This document shows positions 1 through 11,200 of a stretch of 64,000 bases of DNA, piece by piece. This DNA comes from Trileptium ribeirensis. Taxonomy: Eukaryota; Nematoda; Enoplea; Enoplida; Thoracostomopsidae. Every line of letters starts with the position of its first letter. Positions within the stretch are counted from its first letter, which is position 1. The DNA lies in the NCBI GenBank assembly GCA_030248225.1, contig JASANE010029465.1, positions 1 through 64,000 on the forward strand, written 5' to 3'. The notes below the pieces were generated by a model, which was not told the origin of the DNA, searched no databases, and worked only from the letters and a program-made list of their open reading frames with translations. A program made the position numbers and the translations under genes.

Positions 1-2685
1 TAGAAAATTTTTGGGTTAAGATACCGCGGTTCATTATCAGTTTCCCATAAAAATAAACATCTTTAATATCAATAGTGTACCCACGCGAATAATCGAACCC
101 CTTAATTCAGGTCGATTCTAACCCATGTTCGACAAATTGAACAAAACGCAAGTAGAAATTTTTGGGTTAAGATACCGCGGTTCATTATCAGTTTCCCATA
201 AAAATAAACATCTTTAATATCAATAGTGTACCCACGCGAATAATCGAACCCCCCCCCCCCTTAATTCGGGCTGATTCTAACCCATGTTCGACAAATTGGA
301 CAAAACGCAAGTAGAAATTTTTGGGTTAAGATACGGCGGTTAATTATCAGTTTCCCCATAAAATAAACATCTTTAATATCAATAGTGTACCCACGCGAAT
401 AATCGAACCCCTTAATTCGGGCCGATTCTAACCCATGTTCGACAAATTGGACAAAACGCAAGTAGAAATTTTTGGGTTAAGATACCGCGGTTCATTATCA
501 GTTTCCCATAAAAATAAACATCTTTAATATCAATAGTGTACCCACGCGAATAATCGAACCCCTTAATTCGGGTCGATTCTAACCCATGTTCGACAAATTG
601 AACAAAACGCAAGTAGAAATTTTTGGGTTAAGATACCGCGGTTCATTATCAGTTTCCCATAAAAATAAACATCTTTAATATCAATAGTGTACCCACGCGA
701 ATAATCGAACCCCTTAATTCGGGCTGATTCTAACCCATGTTCGACAAATTGGACAAAACGCAAGTAGAAATTTTTGGGTTAAGATACGGCGGTTAATTAT
801 CAGTTTCCCCATAAAATAAACATCTTTAATATCAATAGTGTACCCACGCGAATAATCGAACCCCTTAATTCGGGCCGATTCTAACCCATGTTCGACAAAT
901 TGGACAAAACGCAAGTAGAAATTTTTGGGTTAAGATACCGCGGTTCATTATCAGTTTCCCATAAAAATAAACATCTTTAATATCAATAGTGTACCCACGC
1001 GAATAATCGAACCCCTTAATTCGGTCCCCAGCGTATTCAACCCATGTTCAAGTAGAAATTTTTGGTTAATACGTTCATTATAGTTCCCTAAAATAAACAT
1101 CAAATCAACCCACAAAAGAACCCCATTGGAAACCCATGTTCGACAAATTGAACAAAACGCAAAAAAAAAAACTTAAAAAATACCACCCCCCCCACAAATT
1201 GAACAAAACGCAAGTAGAAATTTTTGGGTTAAGATACCGCGGTTCATTATCAGTTTCCCATAAAAATAAACATCTTTAATATCAATAGTGTACCCACGCG
1301 AATAATCGAACCCCTTAATTCGGGTCGATTCTAACCCATGTTCGACAAATTGGACAAAACGCAAGTAGAAATTTTTGGGTTAAGATACGGCGGTTAATTA
1401 TCAGTTTCCCCATAAAATAAACATCTTTAATATCAATAGTGTACCCACGCGAATAATCGAACCCCTTAATTCGGGCCGATTCTAACCCATGTTCGACAAA
1501 TTGGACAAAACGCAAGTAGAAATTTTTGGGTTAAGATACCGCGGTTCATTATCAGTTTCCCATAAAAATAAACATCTTTAATATCAATAGTGTACCCACG
1601 CGAATAATCGAACCCCTTAATTCGGGTCGATTCTAACCCATGTTCGACAAATTGAACAAAACGCAAGTAGAAATTTTTGGGTTAAGATACCGCGGTTCAT
1701 TATCAGTTTCCCATAAAAATAAACATCTTTAATATCAATAGTGTACCCACGCGAATAATCGAACCCCTTAATTCGGGCTGATTCTAACCCATGTTCGACA
1801 AATTGGACAAAACGCAAGTAGAAATTTTTGGGTTAAGATACGGCGGTTAATTATCAGTTTCCCCATAAAATAAACATCTTTAATATCAATAGTGTACCCA
1901 CGCGAATAATCGAACCCCTTAATTCGGGCCGATTCTAACCCATGTTCGACAAATTGAACAAAACGCAAGTAGAAATTTTTTTTGGGTTAAGATACCGCGG
2001 ATTTTCATTATCAATTGTTTCCCATAAAAATAAACATCTTTAATATCAATAGTGTACCCTCGCGAAAAAACGAACCCCTTAATCGGGGTATACTCTGCGC
2101 CATGTTAGACAAACAAAACAAAACGCAAGAAGAAATTTTAAGAAAGAGACCGCAGCTTAATACCTCCCCCCCATAAAAATAAACATCTTTAATATCAATA
2201 GTGTACCCACGCGAATAATCGAACCCCTTAATTCGGGTCGATTCTAACCCATGTTCGACAAATTGAACAAAACGCAAGTAGAAATTTTTGGGTTAAGATA
2301 CCGCGGTTCATTATCAGTTTCCCATAAAAATAAACATCTTTAATATCAATAGTGTACCCACGCGAATAATCGAACCCCTTAATTCGGGTCGATTCTAACC
2401 CATGTTCGACAAATTGAACAAAACGCAAGTAGAAATTTTTGGGTTAAGATACCGCGGTTCATTATCAGTTTCCCATAAAAATAAACATCTTTAATATCAA
2501 TAGTGTACCCACGCGAATAATCGAACCCCTTAATTCAGGTCGATTCTAACCCATGTTCGACAAATTGAACAAAACGCAAGTAGAAATTTTTGGGTTAAGA
2601 TACCGCGGTTCATTATCAGTTTCCCATAAAAATAAACATCTTTAATATCAATAGTGTACCCACGCGAATAATCGAACCCCTTAAT
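1..2685. repeat. 151-bp satellite array with trimeric higher-order structure
   Basis: About 17 to 18 head-to-tail units of 151 bp fill this stretch and run off the left edge. A diagnostic variant (gatacggcgg followed by ttaattatcag) recurs at 330, 783, 1384 and 1837. The 330 to 783 and 1384 to 1837 spacings are 453 bp, exactly three units, so the array has a three-unit higher-order period. Units at about 1021-1200 and 1978-2165 are scrambled, with missing words and homopolymer runs, and a C run sits at 250-260. Overlapping 66-codon ORFs on the minus strand merely repeat with the array and shift frame each unit (151 is not a multiple of 3), so I do not call them genes. Confidence 0.95.
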
Positions 2686-2699
2686 TCGTTCAGTTTAAG

Positions 2700-4020
2700 G
2701 TTTCCACACTTGAGAACTCTTTTCCTTTTCCAAAACCATTTGCTGATGCCCGCTTTATCATCTCCAATCATTATGCAGTTTCTCAATCCTCGGGATTTTC
2801 TCGTTTCTCAAGATTTCCTTTGCAATAATTTCATGTTAACTACTGTCCCATTGTCGAGTTTCTCATTACTAAAATATTTTCTCGATTTTCAACGAGCCTC
2901 TATTTTCTTATTTTAGTGTTTCCAAACTCTGTTCAGGTTAGTTATTCCCAACTATGCTGCCATTTCTAAAATTCGCATCTCCCAAGTTTCTTGATTCGCA
3001 ACATTTTTTCCACATTCCTACATCCGTAACTTTTCCGCTTCTCAATAGATTTACGTTTCCTTTATCGTTTCTAAAAATTTTCCCGTTTCCCCCTTTCCAA
3101 CATTTTGCCGTTTCGCGTCATAGCGTCCGTTCCCGACATGTTTTCTGTTTTCTTTTTCGCAACTTTTTTCTCTTTCTTTTTCTCTTTTCCTGAGTTTCCA
3201 CTCTTTCAACATTTATCAGTTTTGCGATTAACAAATTCCAGTATCCCGGTATATATCATATTTCCCCGTTTCCAACTTTTTCGCTATCCAAGTTTCACAT
3301 TTCCTGACATTTTTCCCCATAAAGGGTTTACCGTTCTCCAACACTTTTCGGTTTCGCATATGTCTGATTTCCTGATATTATTTTGCTTCCCACTTTCCCT
3401 TATTTTTCCGCTATCCAACTTTTGTGTTTCTCAGCATTTTGCCGTAGTCCATCGTTTTATAGTTTCTGTGATCACAATTTAATTACCCTTCCCTTTCCAA
3501 GATTTTTCTATTTCCCGAATTTCCACTTTTTCAATATTTATAAGTTTCCCGAACAAAAAGTTTCTTTTTTTGCGACATTTAATAAGTTTCACAGTGACTA
3601 ACTTTACGTTTTCGAGTGTATGGATTTCCAAAGATTTTCCAGTTTCAAGTTTCGCATTTCCGAACACCTTTTTCCAAGATTTCAGTTTCCTTACTTTGCT
3701 ATTTTTCAAGATTTCCCTACATCCCCACATGCCAACATTTTCTCGTTTCCTAATTTCCCCTTTCTCTTTTTTATTGTTTCTCCAACATTTTCCAGTTTTT
3801 GATTTACATAATTTTCCCGCTTCCCAAGTTCACGCTTTTCCAAATTTCCTGTTTTCCGATTTATCTCAGTTATTGCCAGTTTAGCTAGTATCTCGTTCCC
3901 GATATTTTCTTGTTTCATGTTTTCTTCTATTTCCCAACATTTACGTTTCAAGATTTCTTCGTGTTCCAAATGTTTGTCTTCCGAACGTTTTTCAGTTTCA
4001 TGTTTACTATTTTCGAATAC
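2700..4020. repeat. Polypyrimidine-strand low-complexity region
   Basis: The + strand is strongly enriched in T and C. It is built from irregularly repeated words such as tttccaacatttt, caagatttcc and cgtttcc, which looks like a degenerate short tandem repeat. It starts where the 151-bp satellite ends. ORFs up to 125 codons on + and 87 on - are low-complexity (Phe/Ser/Pro or Lys/Glu rich) and show no family signature. Confidence 0.7.
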
Positions 4021-4039
4021 TTTTCCGATTTCTTCGTTT

Positions 4040-6940
4040 CTTTAAACTTATCGATTACGGCCTCAAATACTACCCGGTATAAATAGGAGTCCACTATTTT
4101 TCTTACTTGTGGAGTTAGACATGGCACAACAAATCTGTTTGCGCGAATTAGAAAGCAATTATACAAAAAACATATTATTCTTTCCAAAACTAAAATTAAT
4201 ACTACCTGACATGCTCAACTGAACTTTGAAATAAAATCGCCGTTAAATATTCAAGGTATAGATGAATTGGGCCAAATTAGAAAGAAATTTAGAACTCTTA
4301 TAATAATTTTCGACATCAAGTTTCCTGCAGGCGCTCGTCTATAGTGACATTCAAGGGTTGATCCAGAGGGAACCATGGGTCGGATCACCTATCAGAGGGT
4401 GAAGGAGGAGATAAATTTTCGAAATTTTGGGACTCAAAATTTTTCTTAATTTGTACCACTTTTCCTTCAATTTTTGACAAATTTTCCCCCGATTTTTGCC
4501 AATTTTCCAACATATTTTAGCAATTTGTCCCAATAGTCTGCTCAAAAATTTTGCTCTCAGTCGGAGAATACATGGGGTTGATGCGCCACAGATCCGCCTT
4601 ATCGTGCAGTCCTGGAGCTTTCACTGGTGACATTGGTCTGTTATTTCAGTTTTCGAATCAGCTTTGAAAACCAAAGCTCGATTCAAAAAAATTAAACAAA
4701 TATTTATGTGGACTGCTAAATCTCAAGTTTACATTTGTCTAAAATGACAATAATTTAGACGGGTAAATATCAAGTTTACTGCTGCTATTTTCAAAACGCA
4801 GTGTATTTTAATGTAATATAGGTCCAAATAAAACCATATATTTTAGTTGGATTTACATGATTATGTAAAATTGCAACACACATCTTCAAATATTAGAAAG
4901 CTTTGACCAAATCACTACAATTTGGGATGAATATTACTCGCAACAACAACGGCTTCAACGAATAATTCTCTAGTTTACTGCAACAATACAGATAATTTGT
5001 GTCCCAATAAATCAAACATTTTTGTATGCTCTCGTTTCTGTTTTCAAATATATGAGATATTATTTGTGAAATAAAATATACAATATGTTTTGTAAATAAG
5101 TAATGCAAATAAAAGTACTGATTCGGTCGACGAATCGCGCTCAGTAAAACTGGAGCAATAATGTACATTCAGATTTAGCAGCGCAGTTACGGTGATGAAA
5201 AGCTCGTGTGTTTTCAAATACGTTTATTCTTTATTGTATTGATTCGAACTCTCGTTTTTATGCGTTAAGAAATTTATGTATAATGTAGAGTGAACTTCGA
5301 TGTTGTAATTTCAAAGAACTGATTGCTAAACAGTTGGAATTTATGCTCGGAAACTAAGACTACTCATCCAGCGTCCAAAAGCATATATGCTCATGTGGGG
5401 TATAATCGCTGCCTGAGGCTCCTACGTGCCTCTCCTCGTGGCGATGCAGATTCCCTGAAAGATAGCCCGATCCTACTTAGGCTGCGCACCACCCTCTCCC
5501 CCCCCCCCACCAGCGCGCCATTCACTTTACGTGCATAAAACAAGGTCCTTCTTTAGTCAAAACCATGCATTGACTCTCGCAGGAAGTCTCGTTCACATTT
5601 TTGCCAGTGGTATTCGCATTTTTGCGAATGCGAACATAGGTTCTGCGATGTACGAACGGAATTTGCGTTCTCGCACATTTGTTGATGTCGCGTTCATCAA
5701 ATGACATACGCAATAAGACAGCAATGGTCGTCATCTATTTATATATTAGAGCATACGAAAAAATGCGGTTAGTAATCACGTATTCACATGTGCGAGGTCA
5801 GCAAAATACAAAATTAATTCCCAAAATAGTGACCGCGAGATGCGCCTACGCGTCGTTGTATCACAAATAGAGTATATACGTGTACGTAATGGAAAATCTT
5901 AACTTGTTCGCGTTTATCCCTTTTACGATCGTGAATTGACTGACAAAAGAACCCAATTGTATGTACCTAAAGTGGACTCACGCAGAAAGGACATGGAAAA
6001 TTTTTCTAAACATAGCCAACAATCGGGGAAAATAAGCAACAATTTGGCGAAATGGAATCATAGGTATATTGGTCATTAGCTTTACTGCTGCACTAATTAG
6101 CTACATTAAATAAAATGTATAAATTTTGTTGCCAAATTTTAAATCCAAAAGATTTGTCAAAATTAGTTAAATAGCAAATTTGTTAACTTGCATGTAAAAT
6201 AAGAATACACTATTGGAACAGCTATAACAATTGCTGAATTTGACAACTTTTTTTACTATCTGATATATCTTGTGATTAAGATACTCGTACCGACATATTT
6301 GTTTGCAAATGCGCTCGTTGAGAGACCTGCCTCGTGGAATCTTTGTCATGCCAAATTCTAAATATAATTTATATTTGACCATTTCGTTAGTTGACGATAG
6401 GTATAACCTTTACATCGATATGACTTAAATTTACACAAAGGATATCGCCCTAAGCAACATACATATTCTAAATCTTAACATCGCTCTAACAATATAACGT
6501 GCTGAAAACTAATACTCTGAACAAAATCAGCTCAATATTCGGACTTTTGTGTGTAATGTTTATTGCCTAATGGGTTTGACTCAATTTAGAGAGGACATGC
6601 TATAGTACACGGAAACGATCGAGGACACTAGCATTTCTACATTCACTTACTGTGAAAACATGACGCGTTCATGACCTAATTCGTTAAAAATTTGCTCTTG
6701 CCATAACTAGTTTCGTAATACCTGAAACGATTTGACTACTATTTTCACTGTGTATATGAGTTTGCGGGATGTACATAGAATTAGGTAAATTAATCTATCG
6801 AGATTCACTGGGAAATATGGGTTCAAACCTTAACCCTTTTATTAAATCTAATTATATAAAAATCGATTAATATTCAGTTGCGTGTATAACCGTAAGATGT
6901 GCAGTTCAATGTGACTTATGTTTTCAAGGCCTTTATCTAG
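4040..6940. other. No gene recognised
   Basis: AT-rich intergenic DNA. ORFs of up to 91 codons have no recognisable motifs and no plausible splice context. A C run sits near 5498-5508 and a GC-richer patch at 5390-5520. I see no RNA gene or terminal inverted repeat here. Confidence 0.5.
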
Positions 6941-6945
6941 TCGCT

Positions 6946-7145
6946 GGCCCAGGTAATTGTGAGGGGCAAGACGTTATATCGTTAGAAAAAAGAACAGCTT
7001 AGAGCGGGTGTTTGAAGGCTGCAAGGATTAGTGTATGTCTCATATAAGGACCTAAGCTTAGGCTAAGGCTTAGGCTTAGTATATCGAGAACGGCTTGACA
7101 TTCATTACACTTTGGTCCCTCAGGGTTATCTTGACCTAGTCGTTG
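6946..7145. repeat. Dispersed repeat family R3, copy 1
   Basis: About 200 bp beginning near ccaggtaa, with the shared block gaaaaaagaacagcttag and the CTTAGG-rich block ending tagtatatcgagaacggc. The same ordered blocks recur at 28137-28325 and 38303-38555 in the same orientation, which makes this an interspersed element. I cannot assign a class; no inverted ends or coding capacity were found. Confidence 0.7.
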
Positions 7146-8080
7146 ATGACACCATTCAAATATACGTTAAACAACAAAACAGTTAGGAGGAAAACTTTAT
7201 TACCGTTGGGTTTATCTTAGGTAATGGCGAACATTAATTCTGCAAAAAGTAGATTTGACCCCTCCAGTTCTAGAACTTAAAAACGCATATATGTATTTGT
7301 TCTTCCAAGTTTTTGACTACTGTAATATCGCTAGGAATTCTTAACAGATTACGACAGATACTACCGCAAGAAAGATACATTGTAAAATTTACCGAATCAG
7401 AGATCAGGATTTACAAATTTTTGTACCGAAAGATAGATGAAGATTGACTTATTGTATTTTACTGCAGTAAATGCAGCAAGAGTTTACAACAGTGACTACA
7501 GCTCATAAATAGATGTTCTCATATTACTATTTTTACCATACATTGCGTTTAAACATAACGCTAAGCATTTATCTGTATATCTGCCTTCTAATGAGCAAAA
7601 TATAATCAACTAGCAATTTTATAGCAAGAATACGGCGAATTTCGTTGTTTCCGTCCATACTGTGATAACCGCTAAAGTGCTGTGGTAAACATCTTAAAAA
7701 TATGGAATATCGCAATATCTTGACGATACTGCTTTAGCAACTAGTCTAAGAACTCAAATGTTTGTCAAAATCGCTTAGTTATTGCTGCTGTGGACCACAT
7801 TACTATATCGATTAATTGAGTTTATTATTTATCCATTTCGTTTTGATCTACCATCTACTGTTTTACCGACCTGTTTTATCCGAGCAGCATCTGGCTGTTC
7901 AGCGTGCCACTATCAACCAACCGATATAGAATGATTGCTTTCATTTACAACGAAATTTTATACTGTGTCCTTGAGAACAATTCTCAATGCTAAATTGTTT
8001 TATTAAAGTTAGATGTTCACTTTTGGCCAGCGTTTCAGTGCATTGTTTCACTTTCTACGTATTTTACTTCTGATCGTTGA
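7146..8080. other. No gene recognised, region upstream of gene A
   Basis: AT-rich sequence between the R3 repeat and the TATA-like box of gene A. No ORF of note, RNA gene or clear repeat was seen. Distal promoter elements could lie here but none can be named. Confidence 0.45.
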
Positions 8081-8085
8081 CTAGC

Positions 8086-8096
8086 TATATATAAAA
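8086..8096 (+). promoter_or_regulatory. TATA-like box, candidate core promoter of gene A
   Basis: TATATATAAAA lies about 100 bp upstream of the first in-frame ATG candidates (8187 and 8243). Transcription would start near 8120 if the usual spacing holds. A pyrimidine tract ending in cag (8174-8184) lies between the box and the ATG, so a small 5'UTR intron is also possible. Confidence 0.4.
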
Positions 8097-8242
8097 CAGA
8101 GATTAGCTTGTTGATCCAACGATGTGCCAGCGAAGCAGCTACGACAACCAGTGTTCGGCTGCTAACCCAATCTACTTTTTTCAGAAATGATACTGGAGTT
8201 GAATGCTAACTACATAAATAAGCATTTTTGTTTGTTGTCCTA

Positions 8243-8282
8243 ATGTTTATATTTGCCAATACGTTACGTATACTATGTGAAG
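8243..8282 (+). CDS. Gene A exon 1 (leader, start uncertain)
   Basis: From ATG 8243 the frame reads MFIFANTLRILCE and then one base before a GT donor (AAG|gtgtta), so phase 1, matching all other introns of the gene. The end RILCE-G mirrors RGLCK-G at the same place in gene B. The leader is short for a signal peptide. The same frame is hydrophobic from 8225 (FLFVVLMFIF), and an ATG at 8187 would feed into it if the T run at 8225-8229 had one more T. Either the assembly lost a base or the gene has a true frameshift. The donor is only fair. Confidence 0.45.
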
Positions 8283-11200
8283 GTGTTACTTGTTTGACAT
8301 CGTCGAACGGATTTGTCGCAACAATAATCATATGGACGTTAATGCGTGCGATTGCAGACGGAATTGGCCATAAGCAGTACAGTCCAGTATGTCCAAGTAA
8401 GACTCGTTCGTTAAAACTAGTATAATATATTGATACTACTGTTGGAGAAGGTAACTGAAATTTCTGGGCTTATAACATTTGAAATAGCTTTACGGATGCG
8501 AAAAACAGCTTGGGGTCATTTGCTGGCCATGGGAACTGGTTTTACATTACCCTATATAGCAGTATATTAGTTTGTAGCTGTTCTACAGAACAAACAGATG
8601 CTTATATTTTTGTCGCAGCCGTCTGACTGGGACAATGATGTCGCTTATTGTCAGAATGTATATATCATAAGCTTTCAGTGCACAACGCTACAGTGGTATT
8701 AACATAACACTTTCAATCCCGAAATAATATGTGTATCGTGCAATGTTTGACAACCTCAAGTCAGTGTCTGGGATCGAACCCGAAAAGGACTTGTGAAAAT
8801 TGTGTACGCAAACTACTGAGCTATTTGGGAGCTGTTGCTTGGTACCCAAAGGAACTTCACAACATGTTCGAATAAAAACGCTCGTGCAAGTATACAGCAT
8901 ACGACAAGCACAGTAATCACGACTATTGACCATGTGCGTTATTTCAATTTGGACCTAGTCGGCATGAAAGGATTTGTTATGCGAAAGCCTAACTTATAAT
9001 TCGTTATGCGATCAGCTAATTTATAATCCGCTATGCGATAAGCTAACTTATATTTAACACTTTCATGCCAGGATAGTGTATCGAGCAATGTTTGACAAGC
9101 GCAAGCCGGCGCTTCGAACCCTTAACGCACGGGTGGAAGTCACGTACGCAAAACACTGAGCTATCTGGAAGCTGTTACTTAGTTCCTTAAGGAATGTCAC
9201 GAAGTGAACGAATAACAACGCGCGTGCAGACATACGCAACGCGTGGGAGCGATGGTCTCCCAGCCAAAACATGCAAATTTGTGAATATCGGAATTTCATG
9301 GTTATTTTATATAAATTCCTTGCACTTTATTAAGCTGCAAGAACATGTAGTACAATGCTGACATTGCTTTGTAACCTGCCGTGATCTACTTCTGACAAGA
9401 GACAAAAGCTCAGGTTCACATAGTAACTCTGGAATACTGGCGGACTCTCAGACAGAATAGCTTATCCACATTTTTATGCTAGAAAAATAATTTCCTAAAT
9501 CTTCGTGTAATCAATATGTAAACGCCAAGTGTTAGTTTTGAAATTTAGTTAATGTTATTCAATCACTGCATTGCTACAGAAATAGGCAATAGACAGAGCA
9601 GTTACATAGTTTAACATAACTGTCTCGATTTTCAACGACGTTTCGATAAATCGCTGCGAAATGCTCCACCAAAACTTAAACGCATACCTGATTTCTCACA
9701 ATCTCACTTAACTTCTAGAAGCAGTACTATCTATTGATTAATAAGATTAAATTTTATCGCTCTATTTGTTTCCCGATAACATAAAATAACTCGAATGGTT
9801 GGGTTAGATACATTCATTGCGTAGCGTAACTTTCAACATGTGTTAACTATTCGTTGTATTATGGGATAAATAACCGGAAAACCCAATAGAACAGACAAAG
9901 TTTAGTGGCTACAGCATAGAACATAAAATCGACTGATATACTCGTCGTTTCAAATGCTAAAATTTGCTCATCGAAACTCAAATCTCGTCGTGAAGAAAAG
10001 GTTTAAATTTTAAAGCAAACATTTATATACTGTCTCTTATGTAAGCTTGGCTTATGTGATACAATTTAATTATGAATCCAATTTAATATATTACAGTCGC
10101 TAAAGCTGGATTCACACGTCAAACATTTTGCTGAAATTTTGAGCTCAAAACTTGAACAAAATATATGACGTCTGAATGCATCTTAAGTGTCTGCCTGTTG
10201 TCTTAAGTACAGTACTTCCGAAATAATGTCTGAGAATACGGTGGTGATCGAGTCTGAGGGGAGGGAAAAAGCAGGTAGTGGTACATAATAAAAACTGTAA
10301 AAATGTAAATGTAAAAAAATTCAAGCACTTAAAAACATTAAATGTCAAACAGCAGTCATATAATATGAAATATTTAATGTAACTAAGAGCGAAATTATTT
10401 GTCATATGCATTGCATACATTCATAGCGAATAGTGAGTGCTATTCTCTGCTTAGCCAACCCAGGTTCGGATGAATCGAAATATCGACTACGTCTATACTG
10501 TGCTTGGAAATCCTAGCAAAGTCATAGCTCATCGACAATTTTCTATGGTCAATATGAGGTTTTGACGTTTTCGGCTGGAATATCATTAAGTTTAACCTTG
10601 CCAGACCATAGAAAATTGTCGATGCTTGAACGCCTTATTTTTGCAAATTTACACTATGATGTGACAAAAAACCCTTGTCTGTCAATTAGTCTTTTGTCAA
10701 GACTTTTACTCTCGATTATGGCTGTTCAAAAGTAAAATGCCAAAAACAATTTTATATATTCAGTGCCATGGCGCGTTACGTCATGACGTCATTACGTCAT
10801 CATATGTATGACGTGTGACTGCAACGTGTTGCCTTGCACAAATAGCGCAGTGTGGTTTGATATGATTTTTGAAGCGAACCGATAGTCACTGATACTTGTA
10901 CGACTGACGTCACGAAGCACCCACTAAGTGAAAATAAGTGAAAATTTACATATTCAGTGATATGACGCGTTACGTCATGACGTCATTACGTCATGATATG
11001 ACGTGGGACTGCAACGTGTCATCCATGCTCAAATAATGCAGTGTGGTTTGATATGATTTTTGAAGTGAACCGATAGACACTAATCTAATACTTGTACGTC
11101 TGAAGTCATGAAGGACCAATTAAGTGAAAATATCGACCACAAACCGTATTTACTGATATGGTGTAGAGGACACCATTGATCTTTTATGTAATTATATACG

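Noticed and set aside
261..2428. Series of overlapping 66-codon minus-strand ORFs
   Set aside because: They are the same stretch of the 151-bp satellite read again and again. The period is not a multiple of three and there is no start context, so they do not form a gene.
2710..3969. ORFs of 60 to 125 codons on both strands
   Set aside because: Low-complexity translations of the polypyrimidine block (Phe/Ser/Pro on one strand, Lys/Glu on the other).
8770..8823. Functional tRNA gene on the minus strand
   Set aside because: A and B boxes are present but the arms do not form a cloverleaf and a second diverged copy with the same non-tRNA tail is adjacent, so it is a SINE.
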